Assembly: GCF_023502145.1 (NCBI RefSeq)
Contig: NZ_JAMFLI010000002.1
Span: 310,001 to 374,000 of the forward strand
DNA length: 64,000 nt
Direction of reading: 5' to 3'
Origin: Craterilacuibacter sp. RT1T
Lineage (GTDB): Bacteria; Pseudomonadota; Gammaproteobacteria; Burkholderiales; Chromobacteriaceae
Positions 27,958-39,000 of this stretch are shown here, one piece after another. A program made the position numbers and the translations under genes. The notes under the pieces were generated by a model. That model was not told where the DNA came from and ran no database searches. It saw nothing but the letters and a program-made list of their open reading frames with translations. The first letter of the stretch is position 1, and the number at the start of each line of letters is the position of its first letter.

Positions 27958-30900
27958 AGATATTGTCCTTGCGCCTGAAAAACCTGAATTCGCTGAAGGG
28001 GGAATGGAAGGTCGACTTTAACGCCGCCCCCTTCAAGGGCAATAGCCTGTTTGCCATTACCGGCCCGACCGGTGCCGGCAAAACCACCTTGCTGGATGCG
28101 ATCTGTCTGGCGCTGTATCACGAAACGCCGCGCCTCAAGACGCTGTCGGCCAGTGCTAACGAGCTGATGACGCGTCATACCGGCGATTGCCTGGCCGAGG
28201 TGGAGTTTGAAGTGCAGGGCGAGGCTTACCGCGCATTCTGGAGCCAGCGCCGCGCCCGCGACAAGGCCAGCGGTGCGCTACAGGCCCCCAAGGTCGAGCT
28301 TGCACGCGCCGACGGTACGATTTTGTCTACCCAAGTAGGGGATAAACTTAGGCAGATCGTGGCCATTACCGGGCTGGATTTTGCCCGCTTTACCCGCTCC
28401 ATGCTGCTGGCGCAGGGCGGCTTTGCCGCTTTTCTTAATGCCAGTGCCAATGAGCGCGCCGAATTACTGGAGGAGCTGACTGGCAGCGAAATTTACGGGC
28501 GCATTTCCGAGCGCGTATTTGCGCATGCCCGCGATGCCCGGCTCGCTTTGGAGTTGTTAAGGCGCGACGCCGATGCCGCTGACTTGCTGGATCTGCAATC
28601 GCGTAGTGCGCTGCAAGCCGAGATCACGGCGCTGGCGCAGGAAGACACGGCGCTATCGGCTGAGGCGGCCAAGATAGAGATACAGCGCCAATGGCGCCTG
28701 CGTTTGAGTCAGGCCGAAGCGGAACACGCCCGCGCCATGCAGGGGATGGACGAGGCGGATGCACAGGCCAGGCTTGCTGCGCCGGCGCTGGAACGCCTGA
28801 GTCTGGGTGAGCCGGCCGAGGCGCTGCACCCGGCATATCTTGCGCTGACGCGGGCGCAAAGCAGTTGGCAGGTATTGGCTGACACGCAGGCGCAACTTGG
28901 CGAACAACAGCTAGCGGCGCATGACGCGTTCTTGCGCCGGCATGGTGAGGCCTGGGCCCTGGCCGAGGAAGAAACGGCAGCTGAGGAAACGGCGCTGACC
29001 GTGTTGGCGCAAGACAGACAGGCGCTGGAAGCGCAGATGGCCTCGAATGCCGTGCATGCGCAATTGGGCGAGCAAATTCCGCTGTGGCGCGGCCTGTTTG
29101 CCGAGGCGCAAAGGCTGGAGGGCGAGCACGCCGGCAAGCTCACCGAACTGCAGCACTTGCAGCAGCAAAGCGAGGCGGCTTGCGCGCAGCGCCAGCATCT
29201 GGCCGAAGGTCTTGTTCATGCCGAAGGGCACTATGCGCATGCCTTGGCGCAAGAGCAGGCCGCGACCTTGCCGCGTGAAAGTTTGGGGACGGATGCTGCG
29301 CACTGGCGCACGATCTGGCAAAACAGCCAGGCCGACGCACAGGCCGTCGTGCGTCTGGACGAAGAAGGGGCACGCTTGCGGGTGCAGGCGGACGAGCTTG
29401 CACGCTGGCAGGCACAGCAACCGCCGCTGGCCGATGAGGTGGCGGCACTGACTGAGCAGCGCGAGCGTTTACGCAGCCTGTTTAGCGCGCTTAGGGTTGA
29501 AGAAAAGGATAAGGCCAGGCTGATCGAGCTGGAGTTGCGCATCCAGAGCCTGGAAGTGCAGCGTGCCCATCTGCGCCCGGGAGAGGCTTGCCCCTTGTGC
29601 GGCGCATGCGAGCATCCGGCGTTAGAGGCTTACCGCCAGCTAGACCCTGCGCAGAGCGAGCAGGCATTGGCTGCGCTCAGGGCAAGGCTGGCCGAAGTGC
29701 AGTCCGAGGGAGAGACATTGGCAGCTGCGCTGGCGCGCAAAGAGGAGGAAGCGAAGCAACTGAAGCAGCGCTGTCTGGATGGGATGGACCAGTATCAGGC
29801 ACAACGGGCCGCTTGGCAGGCTGCGGCCTTGGTGTATGCGCTGGCGGAGGACGCCTGGCGTGATGCGTCGCTACTTTCCGGTTTGCGCCAGAGCCTGGAA
29901 GATAAGCGGGACAGGGCGGCGGCCGGTCTGGCCGCTTTTGAGTCGGCCGATGGTGCATGGCAGACGGCACAGGCCGTGTGCGCAAAGGCACAAAAAAGTC
30001 TGGCGGATGTGCGCCATCAGTCGGCGCTGCTTGCACAGCACGAGGCGACGCTGGCGCAGGGTCTAAGCGAAAAGCAGCGTGCATTGGCGGCATTGCAGTT
30101 GGCGCAAGACAGGCACCATCAGGCGCTATGCCTCGCGCTGGCGCCTTTTGCCGATGCCTTGCCGCCAGAGCCTGACGCATGGCTGGCCGAACGCGCGGCC
30201 CAGTGGCAGAACTGGCAGCGCTCGGAGCATGCCGCCCGGCAACTGGAGCAGGATGTGCTGCGCGCACAGGCGCGGCTTTTGGCGGCTAGCCAGCTGCGGA
30301 ATGGCTGGCAGCAAAAAGCCGGACAAGCGGGGCTGGATATCATGCCGAGCGCGCCTGTCGTGGACGACAGGGCTGCGGCTTTGACCCGCCTGCAGCAGGA
30401 CACCGAAGCGCTGGCCAATACGCTGGCGCAACTGGAAGGGCGGCAGGCGCAGCTGGCGGCGGACTTGCGCGGGCGCGAGGGCGAGCTGGATGCGGCACAG
30501 CGTGTCTGGCTGGACGCACTGGCGGGCAGCGCATTTGCCGACGACGCGGCTTTTCTGGCCGCGCTTTTACCCGAAGCTGAGCGTTTGCGCTTACAGGGCC
30601 TGCGTGAAAGCCTTGTGCAGGCGCGGGGGCAGGCGCTGACCCTGCTAAAAGCCGCGCAGGCGGCGCTTCTGGACTTGCGTGCGACGCCGTTGACCGAATT
30701 GCCGGCAGCCGAACTTGCCGCACAACTCACGGCGCTGGACGCCAAGCGCCAGGCGTTGGCAAAAGAACAGGGGGCACGGGCCGGGCGTCTGGCAGAAGAC
30801 GATGCGCGCAAGGCGAAGCAGCAGCTGTTGTTGGGGCAGATTGCAGCGCAGGCGGCCGATGTCGAACTATGGCAGCGTCTGGACGGGCTGATAGGCTCGG

Positions 30901-31370
30901 CCAAGGGCGACAAATTCCGCAAGTTTGCCCAGGGCTTGACGCTGGATCACCTGATTTATCTGGCCAATCGCCAGTTGCAGACGCTGCATGGCCGTTATGT
31001 GTTGCAGCGCCGGGATACGGGTGAACTGGAGCTGGAAATTGTCGACGCCTGGCAAGGCGATGTGGCGCGCGATACGCGCACCCTGTCCGGTGGCGAGAGT
31101 TTTCTGGTGAGCCTCGCGCTGGCGCTGGCCTTGTCCGATCTGGTCAGTCACAAAACCTCGATCGACTCCCTGTTTCTGGATGAGGGTTTCGGCACGCTGG
31201 ACGCCGAGACGCTGGAGTTGGCGCTGGATGCGCTGGATGGCCTGAATGCATCGGGCAAGATGATAGGCGTGATCAGCCATGTGGAGGCAATGAAGGAGCG
31301 CATTCCGTTGCAGATACGGGTGGGCAAGGCCAGCGGTATCGGCTTTTCCACCTTGCAAATTGTGTCTTAG
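27954..31370 (+). CDS. sbcC: Exonuclease subunit SbcC (Rad50-like)
   Basis: SMC-like ATPase of the SbcCD complex, 1138 residues. Walker [10 protein letters not shown] is at about residues 37-45, the zinc hook CPLC at residues 546-549 in the middle of two long alanine- and glutamine-rich coiled coils, the ABC signature [18 protein letters not shown] near 1044 and Walker B/D-loop [12 protein letters not shown] near 1072. The protein ends TLQIVS. Its TAG stop is formed by the last two bases of the TTA target site plus the first base of the transposon-like element at 31370, so the element supplies the third base of the stop codon. Confidence 0.96.
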   Translation: MKILSLRLKNLNSLKGEWKVDFNAAPFKGNSLFAITGPTGAGKTTLLDAICLALYHETPRLKTLSASANELMTRHTGDCLAEVEFEVQGEAYRAFWSQRRARDKASGALQAPKVELARADGTILSTQVGDKLRQIVAITGLDFARFTRSMLLAQGGFAAFLNASANERAELLEELTGSEIYGRISERVFAHARDARLALELLRRDADAADLLDLQSRSALQAEITALAQEDTALSAEAAKIEIQRQWRLRLSQAEAEHARAMQGMDEADAQARLAAPALERLSLGEPAEALHPAYLALTRAQSSWQVLADTQAQLGEQQLAAHDAFLRRHGEAWALAEEETAAEETALTVLAQDRQALEAQMASNAVHAQLGEQIPLWRGLFAEAQRLEGEHAGKLTELQHLQQQSEAACAQRQHLAEGLVHAEGHYAHALAQEQAATLPRESLGTDAAHWRTIWQNSQADAQAVVRLDEEGARLRVQADELARWQAQQPPLADEVAALTEQRERLRSLFSALRVEEKDKARLIELELRIQSLEVQRAHLRPGEACPLCGACEHPALEAYRQLDPAQSEQALAALRARLAEVQSEGETLAAALARKEEEAKQLKQRCLDGMDQYQAQRAAWQAAALVYALAEDAWRDASLLSGLRQSLEDKRDRAAAGLAAFESADGAWQTAQAVCAKAQKSLADVRHQSALLAQHEATLAQGLSEKQRALAALQLAQDRHHQALCLALAPFADALPPEPDAWLAERAAQWQNWQRSEHAARQLEQDVLRAQARLLAASQLRNGWQQKAGQAGLDIMPSAPVVDDRAAALTRLQQDTEALANTLAQLEGRQAQLAADLRGREGELDAAQRVWLDALAGSAFADDAAFLAALLPEAERLRLQGLRESLVQARGQALTLLKAAQAALLDLRATPLTELPAAELAAQLTALDAKRQALAKEQGARAGRLAEDDARKAKQQLLLGQIAAQAADVELWQRLDGLIGSAKGDKFRKFAQGLTLDHLIYLANRQLQTLHGRYVLQRRDTGELELEIVDAWQGDVARDTRTLSGGESFLVSLALALALSDLVSHKTSIDSLFLDEGFGTLDAETLELALDALDGLNASGKMIGVISHVEAMKERIPLQIRVGKASGIGFSTLQIVS

Positions 31371-31510
31371 AACCTGTTCACGATCTGCTGCGCATCGGCG
31401 ATACGGCGTTAAAAACAGCATTCGAAATGCTCATGTACCACCTGTACATTTCGCTTTCTCAGCCGTTTTCGCCTTGTTTTGCCCTCGCTCGCGAGGTCGT
31501 GAACACGCTC
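31370..31510 (-). mobile_element. 141-bp non-autonomous transposon-like element (MITE), copy 2
   Basis: Same element as at 9731-9870 in reverse orientation, one base longer and about 85 percent identical by eye. Ends are GAACCTGTTCACG and CGTGAACACGCTC, flanked by TTA at 31367-31369 and 31511-31513. It fills the space between the convergent genes sbcC and the rof-like gene: the left flank contributes to the sbcC stop and the right flank is the stop codon of the other gene. An inner TGTAC/GTACA inverted repeat could form a hairpin. Confidence 0.8.
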
Positions 31511-31753
31511 TTAAAGCGGGCGCAGCTTGCCGTCTACGCAAATGAGCGCGTCCAGACGGATCTGGCTGCCATCGTCCAGTACGATAAACTCCTGCGCATC
31601 CCGGGTGATGATGTCGCGGATAATGCTGTGGCAATGGCTTTGCGTGCCATCGGCGGCGAGGTAGCTTATATGGCAGGGTTTGCGCTGTAGTGCCAGCCAT
31701 TCCAGCTCGCTGTGATAGTCGCAACTGATCGGGGTGTAAGGCGGTTTGGGCAT
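31511..31753 (-). CDS. rof: Rho-binding antiterminator (Rof/YaeO)-like protein
   Basis: 80 residues with the Rof pattern: YTPISCDYHSELEWLAL at the N-terminus (I-x-C-D-Y-x-x-L-E), a short beta-rich centre and IRLDALICVDGKLRPL at the end. Rof binds Rho hexamers and weakens Rho-dependent termination. The beta-barrel core length fits E. coli Rof (84-86 residues). Its TAA stop is the duplicated target of the neighbouring small element. Family assignment is by motif and moderately sure. Confidence 0.75.
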   Translation of the reverse strand: MPKPPYTPISCDYHSELEWLALQRKPCHISYLAADGTQSHCHSIIRDIITRDAQEFIVLDDGSQIRLDALICVDGKLRPL

Positions 31754-31810
31754 GGTTTTGCCTGCGGATAAAAACTGCCGGGCGTCTGGGTGACGGCCGG
31801 CAGTATAGGC

Positions 31811-32575
31811 TTAAGATGTTTGCGTGGGTGCGGTTTCCGGGCAATCCAGCCAGATCAGGCTGGCCATGCGTCCGCTCACGCCATCGCGCCGGTAGGAGTA
31901 AAAACGGTCGCGGTCGATCACGGTGCAAAAGTCCCCGCCATAAACCGCCGTCACGCCGTATTCGGCCAGGCGCTGGCGGGCCAGCAGGTAAATGTCGGCC
32001 AGAAATTTACCGTCGCCGATGTCCTTGAACGCGGCATCGGCTTCGCCGGCATGGGCCAGAAATACACTGCGTACTTCCGGCCCGACTTCGAATGCGTCCG
32101 GCCCGATTGCCGGCCCCATCCAGGCCAGAATTTCGTCCGGCGCGACCTTCATTGCCGCGACCGTCGCTTCGAGTACCCCGTCCGCCAGACCGCGCCAGCC
32201 GGCATGGGCCGAGGCCACCACGCTGCCGGCGCGGTCACAGAACAGCACCGGCAGACAGTCGGCGGTCATGACCACGCTGGCCTTGCCGCACTGGTAGGCG
32301 ACACTGGCATCGGCTTCCGGCGGGTTTTCACCCAAAGACGCGACATCCACCACCACCGTGCCGTGTACCTGATTGAGCCAGGCGGGCTCGCAGGGCACGA
32401 AACGGCGCAGGATCTCGCGGTTTTCCGCAACATGTTCGGGTGTATCGCCGACATGCGCCGCCAGGTTGAAACTGGTGTAAGGCGCAACGCTGACGCCGCC
32501 GGAGCGGGTCGTGACCAGAGTGCGAACATGCGCCGGTGCCGGCCAGTCGGCGCTAAGCCAGTCAGTCGCGAACAT
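31811..32575 (-). CDS. pgeF: Peptidoglycan editing factor PgeF (YfiH, laccase-like domain)
   Basis: 254-residue protein of the DUF152/Cu-polyphenol oxidase family. Metal ligands are seen in NQVHGTVV (His), TADCLPVLF (Cys) and SAHAGWRGL (His), with the family start TTRSGGVSVAPYTSFNLA. In E. coli the homologue removes wrongly built L-Ser-containing peptidoglycan precursors; others show adenosine-related activity. It overlaps the end of rluD by 14 bases, the conserved rluD-pgeF pair. Confidence 0.93.
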   Translation of the reverse strand: MFATDWLSADWPAPAHVRTLVTTRSGGVSVAPYTSFNLAAHVGDTPEHVAENREILRRFVPCEPAWLNQVHGTVVVDVASLGENPPEADASVAYQCGKASVVMTADCLPVLFCDRAGSVVASAHAGWRGLADGVLEATVAAMKVAPDEILAWMGPAIGPDAFEVGPEVRSVFLAHAGEADAAFKDIGDGKFLADIYLLARQRLAEYGVTAVYGGDFCTVIDRDRFYSYRRDGVSGRMASLIWLDCPETAPTQTS

Positions 32576-33653
32576 ACATCACCTCGACACCCTCGTCGTC
32601 GCTCTCGTCCCAGTCGTCGTCCAGGTCATCCTCTTCCAGATTGGCCAGCATCAGCTCTTGTGCTTCGCCGCGCATAATGGCCAAGAGGGCGCGCATATCA
32701 TCGGGAATGCGGGCGGTCCAGGTCTTGGTTTCGCCGGTCGCCGGATGCTGCAAGCTGAGGCGGAAAGCGTGCAGAGCCTGACGTGCCAGCCCTTTGACGG
32801 CGCGTGCGACATCCTCGCCCATTTTGTGGCGCGGATCGCCATAGACCGGGTCGCCGGCCAGCGGATGTTTGGCTTCGCGCATATGGACGCGGATCTGGTG
32901 GGTGCGGCCGGTTTCCAGACGGCACTCGATATAGCTATGGTCGGCAAAGCGCTCCAGCACCCGGACATGGGTGATGGCCTGCTTGCCGCCGAATTTCACG
33001 CAGGCCATTTTCAGGCGGTTGTGCGGGTCGCGGCCGATATTGCTGTTGATGGTGCCGTCGAACGGCACCACGCCATCGGCGACAGCGCGATAAAGGCGCT
33101 TGACGGTACGCGCCTGCATCTGGCGCACCAGATTGGTTTGCGCTGCCAGCGTCTTGGCCACCACCATCAGTCCGCTGGTGTCCTTGTCCAGACGGTGCAC
33201 AATGCCGGCGCGCGGTACTTGGGCAATGTCCGGAAAATGGAACAAGAGGGCATTGAGCAAGGTGCCGGACCAGTTGCCCGCAGCCGGGTGCACCACCATG
33301 CCGGCCGGTTTATTGACGACCAGAATGTGTTCATCCTGATAAATAATGTCCAGCGGCAGGTCTTCCGGCAGGTAGGCGCGGTTTTCCGCCGTTTCGACCG
33401 GCTCGACCGACAGGACTTCGTCGCCCATTACCTTGGTTTTTCCAGCAACGACGGCGCCGTTGAGGGTGACGTGGCCGTCCTTGATCCATTGGGTCAGGCG
33501 GCTGCGCGAGTGTTCCGGCATCAGTTTGGCGATGGCGCTGTCCAGCCTTTCGCCTGCCAGTGAAAGCGGAATATGCATGATGCGGGGCGCCGACATCTCG
33601 TTTTCTTCCGAGATGTCGTTATAATCGTCGGCATCGAAATAAGGATTGGTCAT
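32562..33653 (-). CDS. rluD: 23S rRNA pseudouridine(1911/1915/1917) synthase RluD
   Basis: Modifies helix 69 of 23S rRNA. 363 residues: an S4 RNA-binding domain (about 35-95, ERLDSAIAKLMPEHSRSRLTQWI), the catalytic HRLDKDTSGL with D156, and an unusually acidic C-terminal tail (NLEEDDLDDDWDESDDEG). The start at 33653 overlaps the divergent bamD start (shared CATG). An internal ATG at 33596 (residue 20, MSAPRIMHIP) fits the family length better and cannot be excluded as the true start; the first 19 residues are acidic and lack family character. Confidence 0.92.
   Translation of the reverse strand: MTNPYFDADDYNDISEENEMSAPRIMHIPLSLAGERLDSAIAKLMPEHSRSRLTQWIKDGHVTLNGAVVAGKTKVMGDEVLSVEPVETAENRAYLPEDLPLDIIYQDEHILVVNKPAGMVVHPAAGNWSGTLLNALLFHFPDIAQVPRAGIVHRLDKDTSGLMVVAKTLAAQTNLVRQMQARTVKRLYRAVADGVVPFDGTINSNIGRDPHNRLKMACVKFGGKQAITHVRVLERFADHSYIECRLETGRTHQIRVHMREAKHPLAGDPVYGDPRHKMGEDVARAVKGLARQALHAFRLSLQHPATGETKTWTARIPDDMRALLAIMRGEAQELMLANLEEDDLDDDWDESDDEGVEVMYVRD
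33591..33625 (+). promoter_or_regulatory. bamD promoter -10 and adjoining perfect inverted repeat
   Basis: A perfect TATAAT at 33620-33625 lies 26 bases before the bamD start. Immediately before it, 33591-33618 is a perfect 10-bp inverted repeat (CGACATCTCG, 8-base spacer, CGAGATGTCG) covering the -35 position, where no good hexamer is seen. It could be an operator. On the other strand it also spans the alternative rluD start. Confidence 0.5.
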
Positions 33654-34443
33654 GAAAAGATATCTTGCTGCGATGTTGGTGGTTGCGGGCCTCGCCGGTT
33701 GCGCTTCAACTAGCGAGCCTAACGATGAAACGCGTGGCTGGACGGTCGAAAAGATCTATGGCGAGGCGAAAGACGAGCTTAATAGCGGCAATTATACGCG
33801 CGCGATCAAGCTCTATGAAACTTTACAAGCACGTTACCCCTATGGCCGTTATGCGCAGCAGGCGCTGATGGACCAGGCCTACACCCATTACAAGGATGCA
33901 GAACCGGAGCTTGCCATTGCCGCGGCCAACCGTTTTATACGTCTGTATCCGGCGCACCCCAACCTTGATTACATGTACTACCTCAAGGGCTTGGTCTACT
34001 ACAACGACGATAGCACGTCGCTGGCCAAGTGGACGGGGCAGGACATGAGCGAGCGCGACCCCAAGGCGGCCAGCGAAGCCTTTAACGCTTTTCGCGATCT
34101 GACAACCCGTTTCCCTGATAGCCCGTACAGCAAGGATGCCGCCGAAAAAATGCAGCGTCTGGTTGATGCGCTGGGCGGACACCAGATGCATGTGGCGCGT
34201 TATTATATGAAGCGTGGAGCCTGGCTGGCTGCGGCCAACCGCGCACAGGATGTCGTGCGCGAGTACAGTAACACAGCTTATCGTGAAGAAGCGCTGGCCA
34301 TCATGGTGGTGGCGTATGATCAGCTGCAAATGAAGCAGTTGTCCGACGATGCCCGCCGCGTGCTGGTGCTGAACTATCCGCAAAGCGCCTATCTGGCCAA
34401 ACCATGGCAGGTCAAGGAAACCTCATGGTGGAAGTTCTGGTAA
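33652..34443 (+). CDS. bamD: Outer membrane assembly lipoprotein BamD
   Basis: Essential lipoprotein of the BAM complex, partner of the BamA encoded in the same window. 263 residues; lipobox LAGC with acylated C17, then tetratricopeptide-like repeats (YGEAKDELNSGNYTRAIKLYE, ARYPYGRYAQQALMDQAY, FPDSPYSKDAAEKM, YSNTAYREEALAIMV). AAGGA precedes the ATG at 33652. It ends KETSWWKFW and is followed by a terminator, so it is a single-gene unit divergent from rluD-pgeF, a common betaproteobacterial arrangement. Confidence 0.95.
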   Translation: MKRYLAAMLVVAGLAGCASTSEPNDETRGWTVEKIYGEAKDELNSGNYTRAIKLYETLQARYPYGRYAQQALMDQAYTHYKDAEPELAIAAANRFIRLYPAHPNLDYMYYLKGLVYYNDDSTSLAKWTGQDMSERDPKAASEAFNAFRDLTTRFPDSPYSKDAAEKMQRLVDALGGHQMHVARYYMKRGAWLAAANRAQDVVREYSNTAYREEALAIMVVAYDQLQMKQLSDDARRVLVLNYPQSAYLAKPWQVKETSWWKFW

Positions 34444-34483
34444 GCCTGCGCTTGCCTGACCGTTGACATTCAGACATGAAACC

Positions 34484-34507
34484 AGAGCCGCATTGCGGCT
34501 CTTTTCT
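34484..34507 (+). terminator. Terminator of bamD
   Basis: Arms AGAGCCGC and GCGGCTCT with a 3-base loop, followed by TTCTT; 40 bases after the bamD stop. Confidence 0.75.
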
Positions 34508-34528
34508 TAAGCCGGGAAAGGTCAAGAC

Positions 34529-35521
34529 ATGAAAGCCATGGTTATCCATCAGTGTGGCGCCCCCTCCAAGTTCGAACTGGCCGAGTTGCCTTTGCCCGAG
34601 CCACAGGCCGGGCAGGTGCGCATCAAGGTGATGGCCAGCGGGGTGAATCCTATTGATTGCAAGATACGTTCGGGTGCGGTGCCATTGGCGCCTGCCTTTC
34701 CCGCTGTGTTGCAAGGCGATGTGGCCGGCGTGGTCGATGCGCTAGGCCCCGGGGTGGCCGGGTTTGCCGTGGGTGATGCCGTGTTTGGTTTTATTGGCGG
34801 CCTGAAATCCCACTCGGGCGCTTTGGCCGAGTTTGCGCTGGCCGATGTGCGCCTGCTGGCGCATAAGCCTGCGGCGCTGGATTTTGCCAGTGCGGCGGCT
34901 TTGCCTGTTGTGGGCATGACCGCATGGGAAGGCTTGATCGAGCGCGCCGCTTTGGTGCCCGGGCAGTCGGTGCTGGTGCAGGGCGGCGCGGGCGGGGTGG
35001 GGCATATTGCCGTGCAACTGGCGCATGCGGCGGGTTGCCGCGTGGTGGCGACCGTGTCGGGCAAGGATAAGGGCAAGCTTGCCAGGCAACTTGGGGCGGA
35101 CGAGGTGGTGTATTACCGCGATGAGGCGGTGGCCGATTATGTAGCACGCCTGACCGGCGGGCGCGGTTTCGATGTGGTATTCGACAGTGTGGGCGGCGTG
35201 TCGCTGGATGCATCCTTGCAGGCGGCGGCAGTCGGCGGCCGGGTGATTGCCATTGCCGCGCGTTCCACCCATGATTTGTCGCCCATGCACAGCAAGGGGC
35301 TGGACTTGTCGGTGGTGTTCTCCCTGGCACCCTTGCTGTACGGGCAGGGTCTTGAGCGCATAGGTCAGCGTTTGCGCCAGTTGGCGTTGCTGGCTGAGGC
35401 GGGCAAGCTGCGCGTGCTCTTGGATGCGCGGGTGTTTACCTTGCAGGCCGTGGGTGCGGCACATGCGCTGGTCGAGTCTGGCGGTGCGCATGGCAAAGTG
35501 GTGGTGCGCGTGGCGGGCTGA
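34529..35521 (+). CDS. Zeta-crystallin-type quinone oxidoreductase (MDR family)
   Basis: 330-residue NADPH-dependent medium-chain dehydrogenase/reductase. The catalytic GroES-like domain covers about 1-125 and has no zinc-binding GHE or structural cysteine cluster, so the protein belongs to the quinone oxidoreductase branch. The nucleotide motif VLVQGGAGGVGHIAVQLA is at about 147-164 and DVVFDSVGG follows. It could reduce quinones or alpha,beta-unsaturated carbonyls. GGAAAGG precedes the ATG; it is alone between two terminators. Confidence 0.88.
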   Translation: MKAMVIHQCGAPSKFELAELPLPEPQAGQVRIKVMASGVNPIDCKIRSGAVPLAPAFPAVLQGDVAGVVDALGPGVAGFAVGDAVFGFIGGLKSHSGALAEFALADVRLLAHKPAALDFASAAALPVVGMTAWEGLIERAALVPGQSVLVQGGAGGVGHIAVQLAHAAGCRVVATVSGKDKGKLARQLGADEVVYYRDEAVADYVARLTGGRGFDVVFDSVGGVSLDASLQAAAVGGRVIAIAARSTHDLSPMHSKGLDLSVVFSLAPLLYGQGLERIGQRLRQLALLAEAGKLRVLLDARVFTLQAVGAAHALVESGGAHGKVVVRVAG

Positions 35522-35544
35522 GTGCGGCGGGCAGAATAATCAAT

Positions 35545-35573
35545 AAGGCGGCGTCAGACCCGGCCGCCTTTTT
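35545..35573 (+). terminator. Terminator after the oxidoreductase gene
   Basis: Arms AAGGCGGC and GCCGCCTT around a 10-base loop, followed by TTT. It stands between two convergent genes (oxidoreductase and glnB). Confidence 0.75.
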
Positions 35574-35589
35574 CCATGCTCAGGCTGGC

Positions 35590-35985
<396 letters not shown>

Positions 35986-36073
35986 TTATTACATCGTTGA
36001 CCGGTTTTGCTTATAAAAAACCCTATTATCCTGTATTATTCGCCGCTTCCCTGGTATTTGTTGCGGGTGTCGA

Positions 36074-39000
36074 ATGTCCTATATTCTCAAGCTGCGGGGT
36101 GGTGCTGCCCTGTCTTCTTTCCGTCTGGAAAAACTACTTGATGCAGCCCTTGATGCCGGTTTGCCCAAGTTGGCGATATCCGCCGAATTCTGGCACTTTG
36201 CTGACTGCAGCGAAGCGCTCAGCGAACAAGAGCAGTCTGTGCTGGCACAGCTGCTGACCTATGGTGCGCCGCAGCTCTGTGCACCGGCTGCCGGTGAATT
36301 GTTTTTGGTGACACCGCGTCTGGGGACGCTGTCGCCATGGGCTTCCAAGGCCAGCGATATTGCCAGTCATTGCGGGCTGGAAAAAATCCGCCGCATCGAG
36401 CGTGGCGTGGCTTTTTATATCGATGGTGCCGCGGCACTGGACGCGGCGGCACGCCGCACCCTGCTTGCCTTGTTGCACGACCGCATGACCGAAACGGTGC
36501 TGTTTAGTCTGGATGAGGCTGAGCGCCTGTTTACCCATTTCGATCCGCAGCCGATGAGTTCGGTGGATATTCTGGCCGGCGGACGCGAAGCCTTGCTGCT
36601 GGCCAATAGCGAACTGGGTCTGGCCTTGTCGGATGATGAAGTCGACTATCTGGTCGAAAACTTCACGCGCATGGGGCGCAATCCTAGCGACGTCGAATTG
36701 ATGATGTTTGCGCAGGCCAACTCCGAACATTGTCGTCACAAGATTTTTAACGCCGAATTTATCGTCGATGGCGAGCAGAAGGCCAAATCGCTGTTCCGCA
36801 TGATACGCGACACGCATGACGCGCATCCTGAGGGCACGCTGGTGGCCTATAGCGATAACTCCTCGGTGATCGAAGGTGGCTTTATCGAGCGCTTCTATCC
36901 TGCGCCCGATTCGCATCAGTACGCCTTTACCCAAGAGCCGACCGCCATTCTGATGAAGGTGGAAACGCATAACCACCCGACGGCCATTTCGCCATTCGCC
37001 GGTGCTGCAACCGGTAATGGTGGTGAAATCCGCGACGAAGGCGCAACCGGTCGCGGTTCGCGCCCGAAAGCGGGTCTGACCGGTTTTTCTGTCTCCAACC
37101 TGAATATTCCCGGCTTCAAGCAGCCGTGGGAGGCTTACAGCGAAACGCAGGCCGAATACGGCAAGCCGGGGCGTATTGCATCCGCGCTGGACATCATGCT
37201 GGAAGGGCCGATTGGCGGCGCTGCCTTCAATAACGAATTCGGCCGCCCGAACTTGGCCGGCTACTTCCGTACGTTTGAAGAAGAAGTGCAAGGCGAGATG
37301 CGCGGCTACCATAAGCCGATCATGATTGCCGGTGGCGCAGGCAATATCCAGAACCAGCAGATCCATAAAAACATCATTCCGGAAGGCGCTTTGCTGATCC
37401 AGTTAGGCGGTCCTAGCCTGTTGATCGGTCTGGGCGGCGGCGCGGCTTCCTCCATGGATACCGGTGCCAATAGCGAAAACCTGGATTTCGATTCGGTTCA
37501 GCGCGGCAACCCCGAAATCGAACGCCGTTGCCAGGAAGTGATTGACCGCTGCTGGCAGCGCGGCGCGGCCAACCCGATCGAGTCGATACACGATGTCGGC
37601 GCGGGCGGCTTGTCCAATGCCTTCCCCGAGCTGGTGAACGATGCCGGCCGTGGCGCGATTTTCGAGCTGCGCAAGGTGCATCTGGAAGAGTCGGGCATGA
37701 GCCCGATGCAGATCTGGTCGAACGAATCGCAAGAGCGTTATGTGCTGGCCATCATGCCGGACGCGCTGGATATCTTTACCGCCATTTGCGAACGCGAGCG
37801 TTGCCCGTTTGCCGTGCTGGGCGTGGCCACTGACGATGGCCACCTGCAGGTGCGCGACGATGTGTTCGGCAATAATCCGGTCGATATGCCGCTCAATGTG
37901 CTCCTGGGCAAACCGCCGCGCATGACGCGCGATGTATCCAGTGTCTTGCAGCCGGATCAGGTGTTTGATGCTTCGCGCTTCCCGCTGAAGGAAACCGCCT
38001 ATCGCGTGCTGCGCCTGCCAAGTGTGGCCGACAAGAGCTTTTTGATCACCATCGGCGACCGCACCGTGGGCGGCATGACCGCGCGTGACCAGATGGTTGG
38101 GCGCTGGCAGGTGCCGGTTGCGGACGTAGCCGTCACCACCATGGGTTTCAATAGCACGCGTGGTGAAGCCATGGCCATGGGCGAGCGTACGCCGACCGCG
38201 CTCTTTAGCGCGCCGGCTTCCGGGCGCTTGGCGGTGGGCGAGGCGCTGACCAATATTGCCGCCAGCTTTGTCGGCAATATCGGCAACGTCAAGCTGTCGG
38301 CCAACTGGATGGCGGCGGCGGGTCATCCGGGTGAAGACGCTAATCTGTACCGCACGGTCGAAGCGGTTTCTACGATGTGCCAGCAGGTCGGCGTCAGCAT
38401 TCCGGTGGGCAAGGATTCGCTGTCGATGAAGACGGTATGGTCGGATGCAGAGGGCAAGAAATCGGTGACGGCGCCGCTGTCGCTGGTGGTGTCGGCCTTC
38501 TCGCCGGTTGAAGACGTCAGAAAAACGGTGACGCCGGAGATCAAGGCCGATAAGGATACCGACATCATCCTGATCGATCTGGGCTATGGCCGCTGCCGTC
38601 TGGGTGGCTCGGCTTATGCTCAGGTATGGAAGGCGATGGAAGGGCGCGCGCCGGATGTGGAAAGTCCGATGCAACTGGCCAGCTTCTTCAATACCATCCA
38701 GTCGCTGCTGCGCGACGACATGTTGCTGGCCTATCACGACCGCTCCGATGGCGGTTTGTTTGCCACCTTGTCCGAAATGATGTTTGCCAGCCGCACCGGC
38801 TTATCCATCGATTTGCAGGAACTGGTGATCGAGCGGCGCAATACCCAGCGCTATATTGCCGATTTCGTACAGCCGACAGCGGAGGCCGCAACCCATGGCC
38901 GCATCATGCGTGTCCTGTTCAATGAAGAGCTGGGGGCGGTACTGCAGGTCAAGAAGGGTCACACCTCCGAAGTGATCTCGCGCTTTATGAAGGCGGGTAT

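Noticed and set aside
31431-31928. 165-codon minus-strand frame spanning the second MITE and beyond
   Set aside because: Crosses the element and overlaps the rof-like gene in another frame; no ribosome site or motif.
32511-33563. 350-codon plus-strand frame opposite rluD
   Set aside because: Shadow of rluD and pgeF, both of which carry catalytic motifs on the minus strand.
35997-36029. TTGACC and TATTAT before purL as a promoter
   Set aside because: Spacing is 21 bases, too long; other hexamer pairs in this AT-rich gap are equally weak, so no promoter is assigned.
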